A stretch of 6,994 nt of DNA from positions 1-6,994 of the forward strand of contig SYAK01000011.1 of the NCBI GenBank assembly GCA_005788935.1. The letters are read 5' to 3'. The stretch comes from Pseudomonadota bacterium. Lineage in GTDB: Bacteria > Myxococcota > UBA9042 > PHBI01. Both the position numbers and the translations under genes were made by a program. Below are positions 1-6,507 of the stretch, piece by piece. Under the pieces are notes generated by a model. The model saw only the letters and a list, made by a program, of their open reading frames with translations. It searched no databases and was not told the origin of the DNA. Positions within the stretch are counted from its first letter, which is position 1. Each line of letters starts with the position of its first letter.

Positions 1-16
1 GCGCACCACCGTCTCT

Positions 17-270
17 AACCCAGGGACTGGCTCGGAGCGGCCTGCGAGGCCGGTTTACCGCCAACCCCGGGATTGGCTCGGGGGGCCCGATGTGGCGGGT
101 GTACCCCGAACCCAGGGATTGGCTCGGAGCGGAACCCAGGGATTGGCTCGGAGCGGCCCGCGAGGCGGGTTTCCCGCCAACCCCGGGATTGGCTCGGGGG
201 GCCCGGTGCGGCGGGTGTACCCCGAACCCAGGGATTGGCTCGGAGCGGCCTGCGAGGCGGGTTTTCGGCG
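17..270. repeat. 46-bp tandem repeat array, two alternating subtypes
   Basis: The array has five full 46-bp units (17-62, 63-108, 133-178, 179-224, 225-270) and one 24-bp partial unit (109-132). Every unit starts with the core AACCC[A/C]GGGATTGGCTCGG. Type A units (17, 133, 225) continue with AGCGGCC and GCGAGGC. Type B units (63, 179) continue with GGGGCCC and GGCGGGTGTACCCCG. The order A-B-(A core)-A-B-A suggests duplication of a 92-bp A+B block. Unit tails are self-complementary: GGCGGG-TTT-CCCGCC in 163-177 and GGGT-GT-ACCC in type B. The period is not a multiple of three, so the open frames across it are by-products and not a repeat protein. The function is unknown. Confidence 0.93.
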
Positions 271-415
271 CATCAGGTTGGGGGGCTGTGCGCGACCGCT
301 GTTCCGGCGATGAAGGCCGCGGAGAGACCCTGAGACGCGCGCACGGGTCGCGCTCGGCCATCGCCCTTGTCGGCGGTGCCCGCGCGAGCATGACTGACAG
401 CGATGCCGCAGGCTG
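271..415. other. Intergenic stretch with a stop-codon-overlapping hairpin
   Basis: I see no gene between the repeat array and the end of the DUF4105 gene. The one structure is an inverted repeat, CTGACAG at 394-400 and CTGTCAG at 413-419, which C401-G412 can extend to 8 bp with a 10-nt loop. The minus-strand stop codon (418-416) lies inside the right arm. It could act as a transcript-end hairpin for the DUF3015/DUF4105 unit. It lacks the U-tract of an intrinsic terminator, so this is weak. Confidence 0.35.
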
Positions 416-2545
416 TCAGAAGTACCAGTAGGCGAGGCCTTCGGCCTGCAGCCAGGTCTCACCGCCGCGCACCTCGGCTCCGAGGGCCAGCCCCTCCGTC
501 AGCAGCCAGCGAGCACGCCCTCGCCAGTCAAGGACCCAGCCGCGCGACGCGTTGACCTGGTAGCGCATAGCCGCGGTCGTCATCACCACGAGGTCGCGCC
601 CCAGCTGCCAGCGGACCCCCAGCAGCGGGCCAACCCCCACACCGAGCGGAATGTACGGCCACAGGGCAGCGGCCCCGGGGCCCGCCTGCAGCTGCACGTC
701 CGCCATCGCGAAGGCGCTGAGCTCGCGCGCCTCGGTCGCCACGGTGACACCCCCCGAGACCTGTGCCGTCGCCAGCGTGCAATCCGGGCAGGCCTTGTCC
801 TGGCGCTGATCGACGCCAAGGCGCACGGCCCACGACGCTCGTGGCGTGAAACGGTCGAGAGGCTGCAGCGACGCCGCGTGTACGAGGTCAGCGCGGTCGA
901 GCCGCCAGCGCTGTGGCTTCGACAGCCAAGTGCCACGGAGGGACAGGAACTCGAGCTGGCCAAGCTGCGGATATCCCGCGGGCGGGTCGACGAGGTCGTG
1001 CATCGACAGGCGAAAGTCAAGTGTTGCGCCGAGTTGTTGCGTCCCGGATTCCGAGCCGTCTGCATCACCGACCACAGGGCCCGAGCGCCAGACGCCGCCG
1101 ACGCCGACGCGCCCTGTCTCATGGCCACGATCTGGCCGCTCGTCGACGGGTACCTCGTGCCTCAGGTCGGGGGAAGGGACTGGGATCTGCGCCCGCCGCT
1201 CGAGCAGTGTGCGTCGCAACTGGCCATAGCGCCCCTGTGGCTCGGCCAGGAGATCGCGCGCGAAGCGCAGGTCGACCAGGTCGGCCGCAGCGTCGAGAAC
1301 CGCGACCTGCCGAGGCTGGGCGAGGTCCGCCAGATTCGCCTCGGGCTTGTCGATCAGGGCGGCGACACGCGATCGCTCCTCGGCGTCCATGTCTGCGACA
1401 CGCAGTCGAAACTGCCGACGAATCGACGGGCGGAAGCGCACCTGCCGGACCAGACCGGGCAACCCGTGGATGCGCTTCACCGCGTTGACGGGCAGAACAG
1501 GCCACCCGAGGCCCTGCGAGGCCTCCCGCTGCGGGTCGATCGCGTCGAGCAGGGTCAGGACGTGGTAGGCGCAGTTGCCGCCGAGGTAGTAGTAGGGGGC
1601 CGAGGCCCAGCCAACCTCCCACAGGTGGGTCAGCAGCAACCCCATCTGTTCGGGAGGCAGCGCGAGGTCGTACTCCCACAGGTCACGCGACTCGAAGTCA
1701 TTGTATTCACGAACCTTGTAGTAATACGGCATGGTGTGGTAGGTGCCGGGATAGAGCCCGAGCAGACCCTTGAGGGCGTAGGACACGCCCTGCCCGTCGC
1801 CAGCATCGGCCGAATAGTCGACCGCATGATCGAGGAGCTCGAGTGAACGCCCCTCACCAGACTCGATTCCGCGGTTGAGGCGCAGGAATACGTGACCGAA
1901 GGCCGACGCCGGCGCCGCCATGTGATATCCCGAGAACACCAGCGTCGCGGATCGTGCCTGCACCCGCTCCAGGAACCGCTGCAGCCCCGGGCACGACACC
2001 TCGGGGACCTGCGAGGCGTCCAGCTGCAGTTGTCCCGCAAGCCACAGAAATCGCGCCGGGAATCGGCATATCGCGTGCTGCGCGGTGGCGATGTAGCGGC
2101 CATCTTCATCCATGGCCTCGCGTGCGGCGGGCGCCTCGGGCGCTGCGGGCGCCTCGGGCGCTGCGGGCGCCTCGGGCGCTGCGGGCGCCTCGGGTACCGG
2201 CAGGAACCACGCTGTCACGGTCGCGTGCAACTCTGCTTCAGGATTACGTTCTCCATCGGCAGCCAGAAAGAAGTCGCGCCCCTCCAGCTCGCTGACAGGG
2301 CCACCGAAGAGGCCTGCTCGCGCGTGCAGCAAGGCGAGCCAGCCGCGCGACGTGTGCAGCTTCAGTTCGCGTGCGCGGCGTAACAGGGCGTCGCGATAGG
2401 CGGCCCTATCCGGGGAATTCGCGGGGTCGACGCGCGGAGGCGGGCTCGGCGGAGATTCGTCCGCACGGGCTGGACAGGTCCGGAAGGGCGCCATCCCGCA
2501 CGACAGGAGCGTCACGAAAGCTATCCACATCCGCAGCTTCGGCAT
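416..2545 (-). CDS. DUF4105 (Lnb N-terminal periplasmic domain) protein with beta-barrel-like C-terminus
   Basis: This encodes a 709-residue secreted protein. From the ATG at 2545 it opens with a good signal peptide: basic start MPKLR, hydrophobic core to about residue 20, and cleavage after ARA at residue 28. The frame stays open to a GTG at 2683, but that adds 46 Arg-rich residues with poor codon bias and hides the signal peptide; no start has a well-spaced Shine-Dalgarno. A PEAPAA repeat (about 118-141) precedes the DUF4105 core. The core has AICRFPARFLWL, FGHVFLRL (F216-G217-H218), YYYKVREYNDFESRDLWEY and YYYLGGNCAYHVL (N324, C325, H328). In this family the His and NCxxH motifs suggest a cysteine-peptidase-like (NlpC/P60-like) fold; activity is not shown. 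From about residue 474 the sequence alternates polar and hydrophobic residues and ends in aromatic YWYF, as outer-membrane barrels do. A CPDC motif (C586/C589) lies in a predicted loop. It lies downstream of and parallel to the DUF3015 gene, so co-transcription is likely. Confidence 0.92.
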   Translation of the reverse strand: MPKLRMWIAFVTLLSCGMAPFRTCPARADESPPSPPPRVDPANSPDRAAYRDALLRRARELKLHTSRGWLALLHARAGLFGGPVSELEGRDFFLAADGERNPEAELHATVTAWFLPVPEAPAAPEAPAAPEAPAAPEAPAAREAMDEDGRYIATAQHAICRFPARFLWLAGQLQLDASQVPEVSCPGLQRFLERVQARSATLVFSGYHMAAPASAFGHVFLRLNRGIESGEGRSLELLDHAVDYSADAGDGQGVSYALKGLLGLYPGTYHTMPYYYKVREYNDFESRDLWEYDLALPPEQMGLLLTHLWEVGWASAPYYYLGGNCAYHVLTLLDAIDPQREASQGLGWPVLPVNAVKRIHGLPGLVRQVRFRPSIRRQFRLRVADMDAEERSRVAALIDKPEANLADLAQPRQVAVLDAAADLVDLRFARDLLAEPQGRYGQLRRTLLERRAQIPVPSPDLRHEVPVDERPDRGHETGRVGVGGVWRSGPVVGDADGSESGTQQLGATLDFRLSMHDLVDPPAGYPQLGQLEFLSLRGTWLSKPQRWRLDRADLVHAASLQPLDRFTPRASWAVRLGVDQRQDKACPDCTLATAQVSGGVTVATEARELSAFAMADVQLQAGPGAAALWPYIPLGVGVGPLLGVRWQLGRDLVVMTTAAMRYQVNASRGWVLDWRGRARWLLTEGLALGAEVRGGETWLQAEGLAYWYF
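2127..2194 (-). repeat. 18-bp in-frame minisatellite encoding PEAPAA
   Basis: About 3.8 near-perfect copies of an 18-bp unit (GCGGGCGCCTCGGGCGCT on the plus strand) sit inside the DUF4105 gene. On the minus strand they give a Pro/Glu/Ala-rich linker of period six residues. It splits the N-terminal region from the DUF4105 core. Because the unit is a multiple of three, copy number can change without breaking the frame. Such linkers usually act as flexible or extended spacers in the periplasm. Confidence 0.95.
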
Positions 2546-2736
2546 CCACCGTCTCGGCACTTCGAGCCATCTGTCAGGCGTGGGCGGCAAGGCCAACCTC
2601 GTCATGGCAAACATGGCAAAACGACGTCCGCGCTGACGCCCCCATCGCCGCGTGCATGCCTGCAAGCACGGATATGGAGACACCAGCGCGGAGTCGATGG
2701 GGGAACGCTCCTGTCGTCAGCTTGCAGCGAACGACA

Positions 2737-3216
2737 TCAACCGAGCTTGCCGCATGCGAGCGACTTGTCGCTGCGCAGCGACTGCATCACCGTCTCGCTG
2801 AACGAGGGGGTCTGCATGCTCGGCGCGATCGCCTGGAAGTTCCGCTGCAGGTGCGTGCCGACCTGCGCGCTGTCCTTGCAGCCCGCGACCGCGCTCAGGT
2901 TCTGGATGGTCTCGCCCGAGCCGCGCGACATGTCCTTGGCGAGCGCCTCCTTGTTGGCCTCGATGAAGACCTTGGGGCCTGCCGCGACAGCCCCATCACC
3001 GCAGTTCGAGGTCCCGAACGTGATGCCGAAGGTCTGCGAGGCGAAGGTGCCGTTGGTAGTAGCTGCGAAGACCTGCATGAAGCCGGGCTTCGAGCCGATG
3101 ATGATGGAGCCGAGACCACAGCCCGCTGCACCAGAGCCGGCCGCGTGCGCATTCGAAGCTGCGAACGTGCCCACGACAGCACCGAGAGCGACGACGAGAG
3201 AGAGAAGCTTGCGCAT
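2737..3216 (-). CDS. DUF3015 family secreted protein
   Basis: This encodes a 159-residue protein of the usual DUF3015 size. It starts with a clear signal peptide: MRKLL, a hydrophobic stretch to about residue 20, and AHA followed by AGSG, with predicted cleavage after residue 25. The family signature follows directly: GCGLGSIIIG, then VFAATTNGTFASQTFGITFG and TSNCGDG at residues 32-75. The mature part has four cysteines (C33, C72, C113, C155), consistent with two disulfides in the periplasm. The ATG at 3216 has an AAGGAG Shine-Dalgarno at 3226-3221, which settles the start. The gene lies upstream of and parallel to the DUF4105 gene. The gap is 191 bp to that gene's preferred start and contains no strong terminator. 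The biochemical function of DUF3015 is unknown; an envelope role shared with its neighbour is inferred. Confidence 0.92.
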   Translation of the reverse strand: MRKLLSLVVALGAVVGTFAASNAHAAGSGAAGCGLGSIIIGSKPGFMQVFAATTNGTFASQTFGITFGTSNCGDGAVAAGPKVFIEANKEALAKDMSRGSGETIQNLSAVAGCKDSAQVGTHLQRNFQAIAPSMQTPSFSETVMQSLRSDKSLACGKLG

Positions 3217-3289
3217 GACACTCCTTGCGTAACGGAGGGAGAAAAGGGTTCCAGGGCCAGTCTGAGACCTTCAGGCTTGGCATCGACAC

Positions 3290-3317
3290 CCTAAAGTCAG
3301 TCGCCGAGGACAGTCAA
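3290..3317 (-). promoter_or_regulatory. Candidate promoter for the DUF3015/DUF4105 unit
   Basis: On the minus strand, TTGACT (3317-3312) matches five of six -35 consensus bases. After a 16-nt spacer comes TTTAGG (3295-3290), a weak -10 with three of six matches. Initiation would fall near 3283, giving a leader of roughly 65 nt. The site lies in the A/T-richer part of the intergenic region. Sigma-factor preferences of this organism are unknown, so this is only a candidate. Confidence 0.3.
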
Positions 3318-3485
3318 TTCCAAAGTGCAAGTTAATAGCCGAGCCAGAGGCTTGTTCCTGTTCGCGCAAGTATCGGATTGCCCAAGAAAGTTTTAAAAAT
3401 GCATGTCTTGGCTCTCGGACTCTCCCAGGTCCTCGCATGAGACGGCTGCTCTGCCCCTGTCTTCCAAGATAATCAGAGGTGAGCG
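3318..3485. other. A/T-richer intergenic stretch
   Basis: No gene is supported here. Base composition drops visibly below the surrounding GC level between about 3310 and 3405, including AGTTTTAAAAAT near 3388-3399, as expected for a promoter-bearing spacer. I see no convincing plus-strand -35/-10 pair for the downstream LNR remnant. At the right end, GAGGTGA (3476-3482) is an excellent Shine-Dalgarno for the ATG at 3486. Confidence 0.4.
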
Positions 3486-3698
3486 ATGCGAACCGTCCAT
3501 CCCCTCGCCGCCCACCTGCGACCGCTCCATGTCATGGCATGCGATGCCGGGACAGGTTGACGCCAACGGTCAGGCCGGCACGGGGTCCGGCGGCACCCCC
3601 CCGGCTATCTGCCAATCGGGCCTCGCGATGGCATGTGCGACTCGGTCTGCAACGTCGAGGCCTGCGACTTCGACAACGGCGACTGCGGCAGCCGATGA
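3486..3698 (+). pseudogene. Frame-disrupted small secreted protein with an LNR (Lin-12/Notch repeat) motif
   Basis: The C-terminal part, frame 3 ending at the TGA at 3696-3698, reads MCDSVCNVEACDFDNGDCG. It carries the LNR pattern of six cysteines less the first, with the D/N-G-D-C calcium-binding ending. Upstream in the same frame, ATG 3486 has a strong Shine-Dalgarno and gives MRTVHPLAAHLRPLHVMAC. That looks like a poor lipoprotein signal with a V-M-A-C lipobox, and it stops at TGA 3558. The gap is bridged only in frame 1 (VDANGQAGTGSGGTPP, a typical Gly/Ser linker), which rejoins frame 3 at seven C (3596-3602). The two shifts cancel, so an intact ancestor of about 70 residues can be reconstructed. 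Decay, sequencing error or slippage at the C-run are all possible. LNR modules in bacteria are typical of secreted proteins. Confidence 0.55.
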
Positions 3699-3905
3699 CC
3701 GCCGGCAGGCCTGACCCGATGGGCGCTCGTGCCGTGTGGGTTGGTCGCGGCGTGGTCCCTCCAGGGCACCCAGGATAGCGTGGGCGAGGCGCTCTGGCGG
3801 CCGCATGGGGAGCTTACGGATTGGCGCGCTCGCCACGGCATTCGTAGCGTGTTCGCGCGGCGCCCGGTGGAACCAGGCGCCGAGGACTTCATGAGATGCG
3901 AGCGC
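3699..3905 (+). other. Coding-like remnant without a usable start
   Basis: Frame 3 stays open beyond the LNR stop and reads like protein up to about 3905. Examples are WALVPCGLVAAWSLQGTQD, then GEALWRPHGELTDWRARHG, then EPGAEDFMRCERLG. Third positions are mostly G or C and acidic residues are normal. After 3905 the frame turns Arg/Pro-rich and no longer looks coding. The opening hydrophobic stretch resembles a signal peptide. No in-frame ATG precedes it. The nearest ATG (3695) overlaps the LNR stop as ATGA but runs in frame 2 and ends after 27 codons. A second decayed envelope-protein gene fits best; I do not recognise a family. Confidence 0.25.
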
Positions 3906-4178
3906 CTCGGGCGAGGTCCACGTCGACGGTGCGCCCGCCGCGCGCGAGCTGCGCGTCCTCGGCGGGGGAGGGTCGGATCGACCTCAGGGCGACCTCCGAC
4001 GTCGGGCGGCTCGTCGGGTCCGCGCCGCGCCTCGGGCCGAGGCTCGGATCACACCTCCGAGGCCGCGCGCTTGCCAAGCGCTGATCACCGCGCTGCACCG
4101 CACCGCTGGCGGGCTGAGCGGCGAAGGCGCTCGCAGGTCGGTCGTGACTTGGCTGCCACAGGCGGACGCGGCCCCGGG
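3906..4178. other. GC-rich spacer downstream of the haem lipoprotein gene
   Basis: No gene is supported with confidence. Frames on both strands are open but Arg/Pro-rich, as expected of very GC-rich DNA. A perfect inverted repeat, GCCTCGG at 4029-4035 and CCGAGGC at 4037-4043, can form a tight hairpin. A further CCGAG copy just to its right allows alternative pairing. CCGCT (4103-4107) and AGCGG (4117-4121) form a weaker stem nearer the stop. Neither is followed by a T-tract, so neither is a clear intrinsic terminator. Confidence 0.35.
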
Positions 4179-6440
4179 TCAGAGCGTCAGCAGGTAGGCG
4201 ACGAGCGCGTCGCGCTCCTCGGGTGTCAGCTGCGAGGTCCGGCCCATCTGGTCGCCGGTCCGCACGAACATCTCCCCGAGCGTCGCCGCACTCCCGTCGT
4301 GCAGGTACGGGGCTGTCCACGCGAGCCCGGTCAGGGACGGCGTGTTCAAGCGCGGCCGGGGCAGGCCCGGGTCGCTGAAGGCGCGCTCCTGCCAGGCCTT
4401 CAGCTCGAAGTCATTCAGCGTCCCGACGTCGTGGGCCCGCCCGTCGGTGAAGGCCGACGCGGTCTGGTGGCAGCTCGCGCAGCCGACGTCCGGGTCCTCG
4501 AAGAGGGCCTGGCCAAGCTGCTCCTGCGGCGTCAGGCCGCTGTCACGCAGGGCCGGCAGCGGCGTCAGGCCATGCAGCAGGAAGGCCTCGAGATCGCGCA
4601 GCTCTGCGTCCATCAGGCCCTCGCCGCCCATCCGCGCGATCGTCTTGTCCATGTTCGCGCCGAGGGCGTCCTCGGAGCCGTTCCAGTTGAACGGGCCCGT
4701 GCCCGCGAGCCGCCCCGCGAGCGCGATGGTCTGCCGGACACCGTCGGGCGTCACCCACACGACGCCGTCCTCGAGCCCCTCGTAGTGGCAGCTCGCACAC
4801 GCGAACTGCCCGGCATGGCTCACGGCCGTGTTGTTGGCCGCGGTGAAGAGGCGGGCCCCGCGCGCGACCTCGGGGGTGCGCGGGTCGAAGCCGAAGATCT
4901 CGCGCCGCGTCGCCGCGAGGTGGACCGGCTCGACGCGCGGCGACCCCGGGGTGAGGTCCTGCACCACGGCCGGGCCGGCGTTGCCTTCATCGGGCGCGGG
5001 GGCTGGCATGGCCATCGCCACGGCGGGCGCGTCGCTCTTGGCCTTCGGTACGACCTCTCTCTGCGCGGTCGTCTGCATCGCGAGCAGGGGGCGCAGATCC
5101 AGCGCGGAGACCGCGAAGTCATGGCCGCTCAGGACATAGGCCGTGCCGCCGTCGGGGGCGATGGCGATGGCCCGCGGGGCGGCCCCGACGTCGATGACCG
5201 CGACGGGCGACCGCATCGGGTCTCCCTCGGCGGTCGAGAGGACGAGGACGTTGTCCGAGCCCTCGCCCGCCATCAGCAGCAGGCTGTGGGAAGGGTGGTG
5301 GGCGAGCGCCGACGGCTGGTCGACGAGGTGCGACATCGGGCGTCCCGTCCCGGGATCGCGCACGGCGAGCGCGTCCTCGGGAAGCGCCACCTGACCCGAG
5401 GCCGGGTCGACGACCGACACGGTCGCCTCGAGCGGGCGCGAGGGCAGCGCGAAGGCCCGCGAGCCAGCCGCGTCGAGACTGCTCGCGTCGTCGCTGCTGC
5501 CATATCCACCCGTGGCCGGAGGGGCCTCGGCGGGGGTGTTGCCGACGACGGCTGTCGCGCTGACGAGGCTCGCCGGGTCGCCGTGCGCGGCCAGGACGTG
5601 GGCGACATAGACCTGACCGCTCTCGGGGTTCATGGCCATCGCGATGGCTCGCGTCGGTTGGGTGGGCCGCAGCTTGAAGGGCCGCAGCGCGCCGTCTGGC
5701 GTCCGGAACTCGGTCGGGTTCGCGACGCGCAGGGCCGCCGTGACGGGGGACTCGACCGCGGACGGCAACCCGTCCTCGCCGAGCGGCACGCGCACGACCT
5801 GCCCGTGCTGCAACGCCACGACGAGCGTGCCCGTGTTGCCAGCGCTCGCCCACGCGAGGCCACGCGGCAGCACGCCGACGCGGGTCCGGGCGACCTCCTC
5901 CCAGGCGCCCTCGGCCTCGCGCAGCGTCACGACGTCGCCCTCGAACGGCAGCGTCGCGAACAGCGTCGTCCCCGAAGGCGACAGCGCGAGCCCGTGGACG
6001 TCGCGACCGAGCGCCACCCGCTCCACGACGGCGAGCTGCGCGTCGAGCCGCACGACCTCGCCCCCGCGCGCATTGGCCGCTGTCGCAGCCCGCAGGCTCA
6101 CCCACAGGCCGCCGTCGGGCAGGACAGCGATCGCCTCGGGGCGCCCGCCGAGGGTCACCGTTCGCCGCAGCGCGAGATCGTCCCGGCCCAGCACCACGAG
6201 GGTCCCGTTGATGCTGTCGGCGGCCACGAGGTCGTCGCCGCGCACGACGAGCCCGGCCCCGATCACCGCGGGCGGGGCATCTGCGCGCAGGGCGAGCGGA
6301 CGCGGCGCCTCGGGCAGCCCGTGGGCGAACTGGAGGAAGCTCCGCTCGCCGACGTTCGGGCCCTTGCCGCAGGCGACGAGGCCAGGTGCGAGCGGGGCGA
6401 GGGCGGTCAGCGGCAGCAGATGGTGGAGGGCGAGGCGCAT
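4179..6440 (-). CDS. Lipoprotein with beta-propeller-like region fused to di-heme cytochrome c peroxidase/MauG-like module
   Basis: This encodes a 753-residue protein. The signal peptide ends in a lipobox, LVAC, with C24 as the lipidated residue, so it is membrane-anchored and acts outside the cytoplasm. Residues about 55-450 show repeating propeller-blade phrases (RPEAIAVLPDGGLWVSL, VHGLALSPSGTTLFATL, PRAIAIAPDGGTAYVLSG) like YVTN/NHL-type propellers. A low-complexity insert lies at about 300-330, and an Ala/Pro-rich linker at about 455-500 leads to the C-terminal module. That module has two CxxCH motifs, CASCH at C548-H552 and C654-H658. It also has PFNWNG, LNTPSLTGLAWTAPYLHDGSAATL and a final LTPEERDALVAYLLTL helix, all typical of di-heme peroxidase/MauG relatives. 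The likely role is periplasmic electron transfer or oxidation; the substrate is unknown. GGAG (6450-6447) lies 6 nt before the ATG. The gene has no same-strand partner here and is divergent from sufB. Confidence 0.93.
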   Translation of the reverse strand: MRLALHHLLPLTALAPLAPGLVACGKGPNVGERSFLQFAHGLPEAPRPLALRADAPPAVIGAGLVVRGDDLVAADSINGTLVVLGRDDLALRRTVTLGGRPEAIAVLPDGGLWVSLRAATAANARGGEVVRLDAQLAVVERVALGRDVHGLALSPSGTTLFATLPFEGDVVTLREAEGAWEEVARTRVGVLPRGLAWASAGNTGTLVVALQHGQVVRVPLGEDGLPSAVESPVTAALRVANPTEFRTPDGALRPFKLRPTQPTRAIAMAMNPESGQVYVAHVLAAHGDPASLVSATAVVGNTPAEAPPATGGYGSSDDASSLDAAGSRAFALPSRPLEATVSVVDPASGQVALPEDALAVRDPGTGRPMSHLVDQPSALAHHPSHSLLLMAGEGSDNVLVLSTAEGDPMRSPVAVIDVGAAPRAIAIAPDGGTAYVLSGHDFAVSALDLRPLLAMQTTAQREVVPKAKSDAPAVAMAMPAPAPDEGNAGPAVVQDLTPGSPRVEPVHLAATRREIFGFDPRTPEVARGARLFTAANNTAVSHAGQFACASCHYEGLEDGVVWVTPDGVRQTIALAGRLAGTGPFNWNGSEDALGANMDKTIARMGGEGLMDAELRDLEAFLLHGLTPLPALRDSGLTPQEQLGQALFEDPDVGCASCHQTASAFTDGRAHDVGTLNDFELKAWQERAFSDPGLPRPRLNTPSLTGLAWTAPYLHDGSAATLGEMFVRTGDQMGRTSQLTPEERDALVAYLLTL

Positions 6441-6465
6441 GGGCGGCTCCGGGTCCGGGGGTCAG

Positions 6466-6482
6466 GCGTGATTCCATCACGC
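6466..6482. promoter_or_regulatory. Palindrome over the haem-lipoprotein promoter (possible operator)
   Basis: GCGTGAT-TCC-ATCACGC is a perfect 7-bp inverted repeat around a 3-bp centre. It lies 26 bp before the start codon and covers the candidate -10 and start site. An inverted near-copy (10 of 11 bases) of its GATTCCATCAC half lies at 6537-6547 (minus-strand GATTCCATGAC). The pair is therefore arranged like two binding sites for one regulator. It could instead form an RNA hairpin in the leader. No regulator family is identifiable from the motif. Confidence 0.4.
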
Positions 6483-6507
6483 TACGGGCCGAGCACCTTC
6501 GATTCAA
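6479..6507 (-). promoter_or_regulatory. Candidate promoter of the haem lipoprotein gene
   Basis: On the minus strand, TTGAAT (6507-6502) and TAGCGT (6484-6479) are separated by exactly 17 nt. The -35 matches four of six consensus bases and the -10 three of six, including the key first T, A and last T. Initiation would fall near 6472, giving a leader of about 30 nt with a GGAG site. The -10 overlaps the palindrome at 6466-6482, which strengthens the case for a regulated promoter. It remains a prediction. Confidence 0.35.

Noticed and set aside
17..270. CRISPR-like array of regularly spaced repeats
   Set aside because: The segments between cores are themselves conserved and fall into two recurring types, so they are not unique spacers; no cas genes are present.
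55..462. Open frames across the repeat array on both strands (for example 55-462 minus, 73-333 plus)
   Set aside because: The 46-bp period shifts frame at every unit, the products are Pro/Gly/Arg-rich low-complexity, and one overlaps the end of the DUF4105 gene.
878..1846. 322-codon plus-strand open frame antisense to the DUF4105 gene
   Set aside because: It is a stop-free shadow of a strongly biased real gene on the other strand, whose product has recognisable family motifs.
2371..3294. 307-codon plus-strand open frame spanning the DUF3015 gene and the 5' end of the DUF4105 gene
   Set aside because: The product is Arg/Ala-rich without recognisable domains and lies antisense to two genes with clear signal peptides.
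4029..4043. Hairpin GCCTCGG-G-CCGAGGC as an intrinsic terminator
   Set aside because: It lies more than 130 bp past the stop codon and has no T-tract on either strand.
3889..4320. 143-codon minus-strand open frame at the end of the haem lipoprotein gene as an intact gene
   Set aside because: Its first part overlaps the cytochrome coding region in another frame and it has no ribosome-binding site; only its tail was kept, as a low-interest observation.
5119..6507. 462-codon minus-strand open frame overlapping the haem lipoprotein gene
   Set aside because: It is extremely Arg-rich and out of frame with the propeller/cytochrome protein; a typical GC-rich alternative-frame artefact.
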